Origin: Gramella sp. MT6
GTDB lineage: Bacteria; Bacteroidota; Bacteroidia; Flavobacteriales; Flavobacteriaceae
NCBI RefSeq assembly: GCF_019357415.1
Contig: NZ_CP048410.1
Location: forward strand, 3,312,501-3,376,500
Length of the DNA stretch: 64,000 nt
Reading direction: 5' to 3'
The notes beneath the pieces were generated by a model that searched no databases, was not told the origin of the DNA, and worked only from the letters and a program-made list of their open reading frames with translations. Within the stretch, counting starts at the first letter, position 1. Every line of letters begins with the position of its first letter. This document shows, piece after piece, positions 56,165 through 64,000 of the stretch. Position numbers and translations under genes: made by a program.

Positions 56165-56703
56165 GAGCTCGATCAATTCTTGATCAGGTTAATGCGACTA
56201 TAAAGAAAAGAGAAGAAGCCGCTGAAAAGATCTCTGGATCTGATGAATTGCTGAACGAGGTCATGCAATATATCTTTAAACATGATGAAGCCTTTTCTCT
56301 TAAAGCTTTAATGGTCATTGAGGTTTTAGGCCGTAAGAATTTCAGTTGTCTGTATCCCTATATATCAGAATTGGTTATTTCCGGAAAAGGATATACCGAT
56401 TCTTCTTCAAGAAGATGCCTGGCCAAGATCTATAATTTTTCTATAAATAAGCACTTAGACCCTAATTCAAATTTTCAATTTAATACGTCCATAAGATCTA
56501 CAATTATTGACCTTTCCTTTCTTTGGTTAATTTCCGAAGAACAAACAGCCGTCAAAGTTTTTTCAATGCAAAATATTTATGATCTGAAAAATGAAAGAGA
56601 GTGGATATCCGAAGAATTAAAGGGTATATTAGATAAAGACATCGTCTCCTCTTCCGCCGGATACAAATCCCGAGCAATAAAGATTTTAAGGAAATTAAGG
56701 TAG
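56161..56703 (+). CDS. Hypothetical helical protein between sirtuin and purB
   Basis: A 180-residue soluble protein, mainly helical (DELLNEVMQYIFKHDEAFSLKALMVIEVLGRKN), resembling HEAT-like repeats in hydrophobic spacing. Not recognised. It starts within the sirtuin stop (ATGA overlap) and is followed by purB after 59 bp, so it may be co-expressed with both. Confidence 0.7.
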   Translation: MRARSILDQVNATIKKREEAAEKISGSDELLNEVMQYIFKHDEAFSLKALMVIEVLGRKNFSCLYPYISELVISGKGYTDSSSRRCLAKIYNFSINKHLDPNSNFQFNTSIRSTIIDLSFLWLISEEQTAVKVFSMQNIYDLKNEREWISEELKGILDKDIVSSSAGYKSRAIKILRKLR

Positions 56704-56762
56704 TAGTTTTTTTGTAAAATCTGAAGCGGTATCTTTACGCCTTTAATTTTTAAAAGTAAAAA

Positions 56763-58100
56763 ATGACATCCCTTTCTGCAGTTTCTCCAATTGATGGACG
56801 ATATAGATCTAAAACCAAGAAACTATCAGCTTATTTTAGCGAAGAAGCCTTAATAAAATATCGAATTCTTGTTGAAGTTGAATATTTCATCGCTTTATAC
56901 GAGCAGGGATTACCCCAGCTTAAAGATGTTGATACAGAAAACTTTAAAAAATTAAGAGAGTTATATGAGAATTTCACCGCTTTAGATGCACAGGCAGTTA
57001 AGAAGATCGAAAAGATCACTAACCATGATGTAAAGGCAGTAGAATATTTTCTAAAGGAAGAATTCGGTAAACTGGGAATGGAAACCTCGAAAGAATTTAT
57101 TCATTTTGGCCTTACTTCCCAGGATATAAATAACACCGCGATCCCGTTAAGCCTTAAAGATGCCATTAACGATGTTTATTTACCAGAACTTAATGAGATC
57201 CTGGAGAAACTTCAGCAACTGGCAAATGACTGGAAAGATATTCCTTTGTTGGCAAGAACGCATGGGCAGCCGGCATCGCCTACCAGATTGGGTAAAGAGA
57301 TCGAAGTATTCGTGATAAGGATCAAAGAACAAATAAGATTATTAGAACAGATCCCTCACGCAGCCAAATTTGGAGGTGCAACTGGAAACTACAATGCTCA
57401 TAAGGTTGCATATCCAGATATTGACTGGAGGAAATTCGGAAATAATTTTGTTGAAAATAAACTAGGACTGCACCACTCCTTCCCTACTACCCAGATCGAA
57501 CATTATGATCATTCCGCAGCTTTATTTGATGCCTTAAAAAGGATCAATAATATACTTCTGGATTTGGATCGGGATATCTGGACTTATATATCCATGGATT
57601 ATTTCAAACAAAGGATCAAGAAAGGTGAAATTGGTTCTTCTGCAATGCCACATAAAGTAAACCCTATAGATTTTGAAAACAGCGAAGGAAATCTTGGGAT
57701 AGCCAATGCTCTTTTTGAACATCTTTCGGCCAAATTACCAGTAAGCAGGTTACAGCGTGATCTTACAGATAGTACCGTATTAAGAAATATAGGGGTGCCT
57801 GTAGGTCATACTCTTATAGCATTCCAGTCAACTTTAAAAGGACTTAACAAGTTACTGCTAAATGAAGAAAAACTAAATGCAGACCTTGAGAACAACTGGG
57901 CGGTAGTAGCAGAAGCAATTCAGACCATTCTTAGAAGAGAAGGCTTTAAGAATCCTTATGAGGCTTTGAAAGGATTAACAAGGACCAATGAGAGAATTAC
58001 TGAAAAGAGCATGTCTGAATTTATTGACCAACTGGAAGTCTCAGATGAAATAAAGAAAGAACTTCATAAGATAACTCCGCAGAATTATACTGGAATATAA
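56763..58100 (+). CDS. purB: Adenylosuccinate lyase
   Basis: A 445-residue fumarase/aspartase-superfamily lyase acting twice in purine synthesis. SAVSPIDGRYRSKTKKL at the start, HFGLTSQDINNTA, ARTHGQPASPT and the signature GSSAMPHKVNPIDFEN are all present. Confidence 0.97.
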   Translation: MTSLSAVSPIDGRYRSKTKKLSAYFSEEALIKYRILVEVEYFIALYEQGLPQLKDVDTENFKKLRELYENFTALDAQAVKKIEKITNHDVKAVEYFLKEEFGKLGMETSKEFIHFGLTSQDINNTAIPLSLKDAINDVYLPELNEILEKLQQLANDWKDIPLLARTHGQPASPTRLGKEIEVFVIRIKEQIRLLEQIPHAAKFGGATGNYNAHKVAYPDIDWRKFGNNFVENKLGLHHSFPTTQIEHYDHSAALFDALKRINNILLDLDRDIWTYISMDYFKQRIKKGEIGSSAMPHKVNPIDFENSEGNLGIANALFEHLSAKLPVSRLQRDLTDSTVLRNIGVPVGHTLIAFQSTLKGLNKLLLNEEKLNADLENNWAVVAEAIQTILRREGFKNPYEALKGLTRTNERITEKSMSEFIDQLEVSDEIKKELHKITPQNYTGI

Positions 58101-58120
58101 ATTGAAAAGTTCTTAATATA

Positions 58121-58150
58121 AAAAAGCCCCGTTTCCGGGGCTTCTTCTTT
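58121..58150. terminator. Terminator between purB and DUF4252 genes
   Basis: AAAAA-GCCCCG-TTTC-CGGGGC-TTCTTCTTTT, a GC-rich stem 25 bp after purB, usable for both convergent genes. Confidence 0.8.
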
Positions 58151-58167
58151 TCAACTAATTAAATTCA

Positions 58168-58794
58168 CTATTCTTCAATAGCGTCAAGATCTTTCTCTGA
58201 AGTTTCTACATCTTCAGAACTAACTTTCATTTCAACTTTAACCGAGTCATTTTCTAATTCCTGGCTTCCAAAGATATCGCCAAGACCTTTAATTCCTTCC
58301 ACATTGATATTTTCTTTATCAAGAGATTTCATCAATTTCATGATCTTCTCTGGATCCATATCTTCTCCAAGAACCCTGGCGATTCCAAGCCCCTGATTAT
58401 CATCATAGCCATAAACTATTAGTTCATCTATCGCGTCTTCTTCACCTGTAAAATATAAAGCGGCTTTACGATCTCCACCCCCATATTTCATAAGTAACTG
58501 ATATTTTTCATCGCTAAAGATCTCGTTCAGTTTTACTTTTTCTTCTTCAAACTTCGCAGGGTTTTCGTCTTTTTTAAGCGCAAGTACATTGATCTTTTTT
58601 ATACTTTCTAATGTGGCTTTTTCTTCAGCTTCCAAAGAACTGCTATTAGTAAACATACTCGTTGGTACATCTAATGCTAGAAAATCTGTATCTTCCTGAT
58701 TCTCTACATAATATTTTTGAAGGGACTTACCATCGTTACAAGACGTAAGTACAGCTATAAATGCTATAGCAAATAAATATTTAATTGTTTTCAT
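58168..58794 (-). CDS. DUF4252 lipoprotein
   Basis: A 208-residue exported protein with lipobox VLTSC (C19) and the DUF4252 pattern (LALKKDENPAKFEEEK, MKYGGGDRKAALYF, GLGIARVLGEDMDPEKIMKLM). Unknown function. Fourth gene of the sigma-factor operon, 3 bp after a second DUF4252 gene. Confidence 0.82.
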   Translation of the reverse strand: MKTIKYLFAIAFIAVLTSCNDGKSLQKYYVENQEDTDFLALDVPTSMFTNSSSLEAEEKATLESIKKINVLALKKDENPAKFEEEKVKLNEIFSDEKYQLLMKYGGGDRKAALYFTGEEDAIDELIVYGYDDNQGLGIARVLGEDMDPEKIMKLMKSLDKENINVEGIKGLGDIFGSQELENDSVKVEMKVSSEDVETSEKDLDAIEE

Positions 58795-58797
58795 GGT

Positions 58798-59325
58798 TTA
58801 TGATTTTTCGTTGGCTTTCTTTAATTCTTCTGCACCAGGAACTTTAAGGTCTGATGTTAATTTGGATAATTGAGACAGGTCTATTTCCCCGGTAATACTT
58901 AAGATCACCGTCATAGGCTTATCATCCTCTGTCCCTTCAAGGTACATGAACAATTCTCTTACGTAATTGTCATTCTTACCAGGAAGAGAATAGAATTTGA
59001 TATTCTGCCCGTCATCGTTCACTCTCATAAGCTCTTCCAGAGATCCTTTTTGAAGATAAGACTTCACATCGGTTGCCATTTGTGACATCACCTTAGAATC
59101 TGAAGACTTATAGATCTGGATACGATCCAGGTTTTCTATTAGTTTCATATATTCTCTCGCTTCGGGATCATTTTCACTTAAATCTACTTTCGCCAGCATT
59201 TTGAACATTTTACTGGTCATAACCATGGCATCAACTTCTTTCATGTCCTCATATTTCTCAAAATTCTGAGACTGAATGAGCATGGGTGCCAGGGTTAACA
59301 GGAGGGTAATTACTAATCTATTCAT
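58798..59325 (-). CDS. DUF4252 secreted protein
   Basis: A 175-residue exported relative of the downstream lipoprotein, with signal peptide (MLIQSQ end) but no lipobox. LDRIQIYKSSDSKVMSQMATDVKSYL and TVILSITGEIDLSQLSKL fit DUF4252. It lies 11 bp after the anti-sigma gene. Confidence 0.82.
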   Translation of the reverse strand: MNRLVITLLLTLAPMLIQSQNFEKYEDMKEVDAMVMTSKMFKMLAKVDLSENDPEAREYMKLIENLDRIQIYKSSDSKVMSQMATDVKSYLQKGSLEELMRVNDDGQNIKFYSLPGKNDNYVRELFMYLEGTEDDKPMTVILSITGEIDLSQLSKLTSDLKVPGAEELKKANEKS

Positions 59326-59336
59326 GATTTCTGGTT

Positions 59337-59789
59337 TTAATCTATTTGAATTATTTTATTTTTTGTGTTATTAAACTCTTTGAGGTATACAAGATCAGAC
59401 TTCCCCTCATTCATGAACTGGGAAACCATCGCCAGGGTTTCTTTAGCTTTTTCTAGAGCGATCTCTTCCTCACTAATTGTTCCCAGGTCATTATTATTGA
59501 GTCTCTGCGAGGAATCATTGAAGAAGAATATCCCCAAGGCTACAATCAATATCGCTGCTATAGAGCTCCAGGCATACCAGTTTTTTCTATTATGCGAGCT
59601 GACCGCCGGAGTACTTTCCAGCCTTTTTCCGGCCTGGTTAGCCGAAAAAGTGAACATCAACTGATAGCTTCTTAGATGCTCCGGAACCTCTTCTTTAAGA
59701 AAATACTCCCTAAGCATTTTTTCTTCAGCCAATGAGGTCTCACCTTCCTCATATCGCTCTAAAAGCTTTTCGATTTTACTTAATTCCAT
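59337..59789 (-). CDS. Probable anti-sigma factor
   Basis: A 150-residue single-pass membrane protein. The cytoplasmic N-terminal part (ELSKIEKLLERYEEGETSLAEEKML) is helical, one membrane segment spans about residues 73-90 (WYAWSSIAAILIVALGIFFF), and a short outside tail follows. Overlap of 14 bp with the ECF sigma gene suggests it is the cognate anti-sigma factor. Confidence 0.8.
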   Translation of the reverse strand: MELSKIEKLLERYEEGETSLAEEKMLREYFLKEEVPEHLRSYQLMFTFSANQAGKRLESTPAVSSHNRKNWYAWSSIAAILIVALGIFFFNDSSQRLNNNDLGTISEEEIALEKAKETLAMVSQFMNEGKSDLVYLKEFNNTKNKIIQID

Positions 59790-60285
59790 AGTTGTGTTTT
59801 TTTATTAAATTTTCTCTAATGGCTTTTCTTGCCCGGGATAGAGACACTCTAATTGCCGTTTGGTTCATTTCCATGATCTCTGCGATCTCTTCGTAATCAT
59901 ATTGTTCGATATCCCTTAACTGAAATATCATTTTTTGTTGTTCAGGTAATGTGGCAACAATCCTGCCTAACCACTCCATTTCATCGTTCACTTCAATTTC
60001 AGACTGTAGCGACTGATGTTCACTTTCATAATTTTGATGAACTATTCGAAGGTTATTATTTTGCTTCAGTTTTAACTGATCAAGACAATAGTTCTTGGTC
60101 ACTGTCATCGCAAAGGCTTCAACATTGGCATAATGCTTGATTCTATCCTTACGATCCCAAAGTTTAAGAATCACCTCTTGTGTGGCATCCTCGGCTGCCT
60201 CCTTCGAGGTTAACAATCTTAGAGCCAAACGATACATTTTATCCTTCACCGGATTAATAACATTAAGGAAGGTGTGTTCTTTCAT
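59776..60285 (-). CDS. ECF-type RNA polymerase sigma factor
   Basis: A 169-residue sigma-70 family factor. Region 2 is RLALRLLTSKEAAEDATQEVILKLWDRKD and region 4 ATLPEQQKMIFQLRDIEQYDYEEIAEIM. I prefer the ATG at 60283-60285; the frame continues to a TTG 33 bp upstream. It leads an operon with anti-sigma and two DUF4252 genes, a common autoregulated envelope-stress unit in Flavobacteriia. Confidence 0.92.
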   Translation of the reverse strand: MKEHTFLNVINPVKDKMYRLALRLLTSKEAAEDATQEVILKLWDRKDRIKHYANVEAFAMTVTKNYCLDQLKLKQNNNLRIVHQNYESEHQSLQSEIEVNDEMEWLGRIVATLPEQQKMIFQLRDIEQYDYEEIAEIMEMNQTAIRVSLSRARKAIRENLIKKHNYGIK

Positions 60286-60424
60286 TAGGTTGTGGTTAGT
60301 TTTATACTGCCTTCTCAACTTTACGACGAATCAGAAATAGTTTTGTTACAAATTATTTTTTAATTGTAGATATGTAACTATTTTTAGAAAAAATTGTTGA
60401 AAATTAATAACCCTAGAATTAATT

Positions 60425-61957
60425 ATGAAAATTTATAAATTTATTGTTCTTCTTTTTTTAACCGGAGGATTATTGACTTCCTGTTCAGACAGTGATGATG
60501 TCGAAGATTTTCCTGTTGAGAAACCAGGTACCAGCTTAACAGCTGAAGAACAACTAGAATTGGACATAAAAGACTTTGAATGGGAAGCCATGAATTTCTG
60601 GTATCTCTACAAGGAATTTAAACCAAAATTACAGGATGATGCTTTTAGTTCTAACAGTGAGTACATAGATTATTTAGATTCATATGGCTCTCCTGAAGAC
60701 TTTTTCAATAATGCCCTTAAATATTCTGAAGATGAATTCAGCTGGATCGTAGCTGATTACGAAGAACTGGAAAATACCTTTGCCGGAATCAGAAAAACTT
60801 CTGGTGCAAATATTAGATTAGGTAGAATATCTACAGGATCCAATGATCTGGTTGGTATCATTAGATATGTTATTCCAGGCTCTCCTGCAGATAATGCCGG
60901 TTTAGAAAGAGGAATGCTATTTTCTGAAATTAACGGCTCACAGTTAACTATAGCAAACTATAATGATCTTCTTGATTTGGATAATTTCACTTTTGGTTTA
61001 GCTGAATTCACCGCTCAAGGTGTTTCCTCAACTGGTGAAACTGTAGAGATCACTAAAGTTGAACTTACTGAGAATCCTATCCTGGTAGCTAAAACCATTG
61101 ATCTCGATGGGATCAAAGTAGGATATCTAATGTATAATAGTTTTACCCATGATTTTGATGATGAGTTGAATGATGTATTTGCTCAGTTCAAATCTGATAA
61201 CGTGACTGAACTAGTGCTAGACCTAAGATATAATGGAGGCGGTAGAGTTTCTTCTGCAGCAGACTTGGCCAGTATGATCACCGGTCAGTTTAAGGATGAG
61301 ATCCTAATTAGAACCAGGTACAATGATAATATTGAAACGCTTTTGAGTTCTGCAGCAAAAATCACCAGATTTGATGACCAGATCTTTGATGGTGATGAAA
61401 GTGATCATCCAGACCATCAGCCAATGCCTATTAATAGTTTAAACCTTACCAAACTGTATGTTATTGCCACAGGTTCTTCGGCATCTGCCAGCGAACTTAT
61501 AATTAATGGTCTTGCACCACATATTGAAGTGGTTCATATTGGAGAAAAAACAGTCGGTAAAGTTCAGGCTTCGATTACTCTTTATGATGCAGATGTTCCT
61601 TATTATGAAAAAGAGAATCTAAATCCAGATCATAAATATGCTATCCAGCCGTTAATTTCAACTTCGGTTAATAAGAATGGTGAAGCTTATCCAAATGGCC
61701 TTATCCCGGATATTGAAAAATCTGAAATGTGGGATAATTTTGGTGTCCTTGGAGACCCATCAGAGCCATTACTCGCAACAGCACTCAATCAAATATCAAG
61801 CAACCGTCAATTCCAGGAAGTAATGAAAGCCGGTAAATTCAACCCGGAATACGTTGCTGAGAGTTATGAAGGTGAAGATGCATACAGGAATATGTATATT
61901 GATGATCTTCCGGAATTTGATCTAAGCAAGATCAAAACTCCAGATTTTAAGAAATAA
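60425..61957 (+). CDS. S41-family peptidase, lipoprotein
   Basis: A 510-residue C-terminal-processing-like protease anchored as a lipoprotein (LLTSC, C20). A helical N-terminal domain (about 40-115) is followed by a PDZ domain (about 130-215; SPADNAGLERGMLFSEINGS) and the S41 catalytic core: LDLRYNGGG, catalytic Ser in GSSASASE (350-357) and Lys in GEKTVGKVQ. Substrate unknown. Confidence 0.93.
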   Translation: MKIYKFIVLLFLTGGLLTSCSDSDDVEDFPVEKPGTSLTAEEQLELDIKDFEWEAMNFWYLYKEFKPKLQDDAFSSNSEYIDYLDSYGSPEDFFNNALKYSEDEFSWIVADYEELENTFAGIRKTSGANIRLGRISTGSNDLVGIIRYVIPGSPADNAGLERGMLFSEINGSQLTIANYNDLLDLDNFTFGLAEFTAQGVSSTGETVEITKVELTENPILVAKTIDLDGIKVGYLMYNSFTHDFDDELNDVFAQFKSDNVTELVLDLRYNGGGRVSSAADLASMITGQFKDEILIRTRYNDNIETLLSSAAKITRFDDQIFDGDESDHPDHQPMPINSLNLTKLYVIATGSSASASELIINGLAPHIEVVHIGEKTVGKVQASITLYDADVPYYEKENLNPDHKYAIQPLISTSVNKNGEAYPNGLIPDIEKSEMWDNFGVLGDPSEPLLATALNQISSNRQFQEVMKAGKFNPEYVAESYEGEDAYRNMYIDDLPEFDLSKIKTPDFKK

Positions 61958-61981
61958 ATAGTTTCTATAGATAAATTGAAA

Positions 61982-62008
61982 AACCCCGCTCAATGGCGGG
62001 GTTTTTTA
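61982..62008. terminator. Terminator between the S41 peptidase and DUF5074 genes
   Basis: ACCCCGC-TCAATG-GCGGGGT followed by TTTTT, 25 bp after the peptidase stop; A-rich on the other side, so bidirectional. Confidence 0.9.
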
Positions 62009-62026
62009 TTTCAAAATAACAATGAC

Positions 62027-63097
62027 TTAATTAAAATAAATTCCATTAGGATTGATTCCGGCCGAATATTGATCCAGCAAACTACCATCGCCAAGATCAT
62101 AAATATAAAGATCTCCATCCCCTGTAAAATCAGCTCGTGGGGAAGCCACATATATCTTGTTATCATGAATTTCAAAACCATAAAGAACAGCAACTTCATC
62201 CAGGCTATATTCCGCAGATTCTGGTAATTCCTCTCCTAAATCATATTGATAGACAGATTTACCTATGGTAAAATAAGCACTGTTACCACTAAGCTGAAGG
62301 TTTTCAGGATGTATACTACTCTCAGGAAATTCAGAAAATTCTACCACCTCGTTTGTTGCAAGCTCTATTCTAGATAGTTCCCCGGCAGTTTCTACATCTG
62401 CATAAGATGGTTTACCCGAGGCCAGAACCCAAAGATCGTTACCCTGAACAACCATGGAATTTGGAACATCGCCAACTTCAATTTCTTTAACAACCACATT
62501 GGATTCACTATCTATTACAGAAACAATATTATTAAACGAGAAACCTCCTTTATGAGCAACGTAAAGTGCATTGTTAACTGATATCAAATTTTCAGGTCCT
62601 TCTGCAACCGGTATAGTTTCAATAAACGAGAAATTTACAAGGTTGAAAACTGCTACAAAATCATCATCAGGATTTCCACCGTCTCCCCAATTGGTTACAA
62701 ACAGTTTATCTCCTATAACTTCCGCAAACCTTGGATTCATCAAATTAGTGTTGATCGTCCCTAAACTTTCAAAAGTAAAGCGGTTTACGATTTCGATTTT
62801 GTTCGAAACATTTACCACTATGATCGCTAGAACATCATGCATTTCCATGCTTTGAGCCGTATCTCCCAGATCAAAACCATTGATATTATTAAAGATCTGA
62901 GCTGAATTTTCTTCATTCTCTTCATTTATAAAATTCACCGAAGCATTGGCTGAGCCAAAATTGCCTTCATTAAGTACAAAAATCCCTGATTGAAACTGAG
63001 CATCGGTTTCCGGAACAGGGGCGCAGCAATCATCATTTTCGCAGGAATTGAATAATAACGCGATAAAGAATAAAAGTAATAAGTGTTTGTAGTTCAT
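62027..63097 (-). CDS. DUF5074/YncE-like beta-propeller lipoprotein
   Basis: A 356-residue exported lipoprotein (lipobox LLFNSC, C19). QSGIFVLNEGNFGSANASV at the front and repeated blades (LYVAHKGGFSFNNIVSVIDS, LWVLASGKPSYADV) are typical of DUF5074 surface propellers. Such proteins are often made with a TonB-dependent receptor, as here: the receptor gene ends 2 bp upstream. It may help to capture the receptor's ligand (possibly a corrinoid or siderophore; inference). Confidence 0.88.
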   Translation of the reverse strand: MNYKHLLLLFFIALLFNSCENDDCCAPVPETDAQFQSGIFVLNEGNFGSANASVNFINEENEENSAQIFNNINGFDLGDTAQSMEMHDVLAIIVVNVSNKIEIVNRFTFESLGTINTNLMNPRFAEVIGDKLFVTNWGDGGNPDDDFVAVFNLVNFSFIETIPVAEGPENLISVNNALYVAHKGGFSFNNIVSVIDSESNVVVKEIEVGDVPNSMVVQGNDLWVLASGKPSYADVETAGELSRIELATNEVVEFSEFPESSIHPENLQLSGNSAYFTIGKSVYQYDLGEELPESAEYSLDEVAVLYGFEIHDNKIYVASPRADFTGDGDLYIYDLGDGSLLDQYSAGINPNGIYFN

Positions 63098-63099
63098 GT

Positions 63100-64000
63100 T
63101 TAAAATTTAAAAGTTAGTGTAGAATTAATAGACCTTCCCGGCATAATACGGGATGGCAGGCTTTGATATTTCTTGTTGAAAATGTTATTAAATCGAAGAT
63201 CTACACCAATTTCAGGATTCCTTGAAAATGTGTAGCCCAAATACAGGTCGGCAATTTCATAGCCTTCCAATTCATAATTATTATCTGAAGAAGTATAAAT
63301 ACTCCCATTATAGAGTGACTGCAGCAGAATAGAAAAGTTCTTTATTTCATAACCAGCAGCCAGGGTCACTTTGTGTTGTGGTGTATAAATAAGCTGGTCA
63401 CCTGTTTCCTGATCTACAGATCTTGTATAAGCATAACTAGTGTTGAGACTAAAGGCATTTTCTGATAATTGCGTATTCCAAGCCGCAAACAACTCCAACC
63501 CGTAATTATGCACATTAGCTGTATTCACCGGTCTCCACATACCAGATTCATCAGGAATCCAGCGAATAAGGTCATCGATATCTATAAAATAACCGGTGAG
63601 GTTAATTCTTAATACGTTGAAATTGAATTCATTTCCTAATTCTGCCTGAATTGACGTTTCTGGATCCAGATTAGTATTACCTCCCTGTAACCAGAACAGA
63701 TCATTAAATGTAGGTATCCGAAAATTACGGGAAGAATTAAATCTTAGCTGGTAATTCTCAGAGAATTGATACGAGCTTCCTATGGAAAATAATAAAGGTG
63801 AATCGTAATTATTGGTGATCTCCTGCCTTAAGCTCAACTCATAACTAAATTTCTCCAGTTGATGACTCCATAAAGCAGAAATCCCTCCTATCTTTCTTTC
63901 GGCATTTTCAATCCCTGTGCCTACTCCCTGAACATCGGTATAATCGGCAATAAGGTTAAGCTTCTTATTTTTAGCAAATTCATATTCCAGATCATATTTA
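63100..64000 (-). CDS. TonB-dependent outer membrane receptor, C-terminal part (runs off the window)
   Basis: About 300 codons of the beta-barrel of a TonB-dependent receptor. The frame is open to the right edge, so the plug domain and start lie outside the window. Barrel signatures are visible: NSSRNFRIPTFNDLFWLQGGNTNLDPE, the repeated amphipathic strands, LRFNNIFNKKYQ and the C-terminal aromatic STLTFKF. NLxPE-type motif and the BtuB-like layout suit a vitamin B12 or similar transporter, but the ligand is not decided by this half. It precedes the DUF5074 gene by 2 bp. Confidence 0.9.
   Translation of the reverse strand, partial: KYDLEYEFAKNKKLNLIADYTDVQGVGTGIENAERKIGGISALWSHQLEKFSYELSLRQEITNNYDSPLLFSIGSSYQFSENYQLRFNSSRNFRIPTFNDLFWLQGGNTNLDPETSIQAELGNEFNFNVLRINLTGYFIDIDDLIRWIPDESGMWRPVNTANVHNYGLELFAAWNTQLSENAFSLNTSYAYTRSVDQETGDQLIYTPQHKVTLAAGYEIKNFSILLQSLYNGSIYTSSDNNYELEGYEIADLYLGYTFSRNPEIGVDLRFNNIFNKKYQSLPSRIMPGRSINSTLTFKF

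Noticed and set aside
1..64000. CRISPR array
   Set aside because: No series of regularly spaced short repeats with unique spacers was found; the tandem repeats seen (GDRNP, CHRD) are coding.

Overview
The window is from a marine-type Bacteroidetes genome, most likely Flavobacteriaceae near Gramella/Christiangramia (inference). It is AT-rich, has TAnnTTTG-type promoter elements, many short Sec/lipoprotein signal peptides, a clade II nosZ, DUF families typical of Flavobacteriia, and the gene order rpsF-rpsR-rplI, LytTR regulator, priA, nadC, rlmH.

Positions 1 to about 23,300 look like the right-hand part of an integrative and mobilizable element (IME). In order it holds a type IIG restriction-modification gene split by an in-frame TAG, a mobilization operon (coupling protein, MobB-type relaxase, BfmA/BtgA-type accessory protein) with a hairpin-rich oriT candidate, a RadC-like protein and a plasmid-type SSB. 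A 10.6-kb cargo follows: cytochrome c, fasciclin protein, nosZ, a membrane protein, nosL, nosD, nosF, nosY, a frameshifted thioredoxin-like gene, a heme-copper-oxidase-like membrane protein, an Rrf2 (NsrR-like) regulator and a Ric/ScdA di-iron repair protein. The cargo is bounded by two direct repeats of about 500 bp. Beyond it lie a zinc-ribbon protein, umuDC, a tyrosine recombinase, and a fragment matching the 3' half of a CAT-anticodon tRNA, read here as attR. No nitrite or NO reductase gene is present, so the cargo is a stand-alone N2O-reduction and NO-stress package.

From about 23,300 to 64,000 the content looks chromosomal. It opens with an unrecognised lipoprotein translationally coupled to a radical SAM protein. 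Next come a Ca2+-type P-type ATPase, universal stress protein, SDR, 1-Cys peroxiredoxin, aldo/keto reductase and small secreted DUF proteins (DUF4468, DUF6515, DUF2092, beta-barrel, DUF502). Housekeeping genes follow: hisS, a MacB-type permease, rpsF-rpsR-rplI, priA, nadC, rlmH, a HAM1-type NTP pyrophosphatase, a DEAD-box helicase, a TrmH-type methylase, a sirtuin and purB. The window ends with a five-repeat CHRD lipoprotein, an ECF sigma/anti-sigma/DUF4252 operon, an S41 peptidase, a DUF5074 propeller lipoprotein and the C-terminal part of a TonB-dependent receptor that runs off the right edge.

The main point of interest is a nitrous-oxide-reduction module carried as repeat-bounded cargo on a mobilizable element, with a near-perfect palindromic operator in front of it and a related site at the regulator gene.
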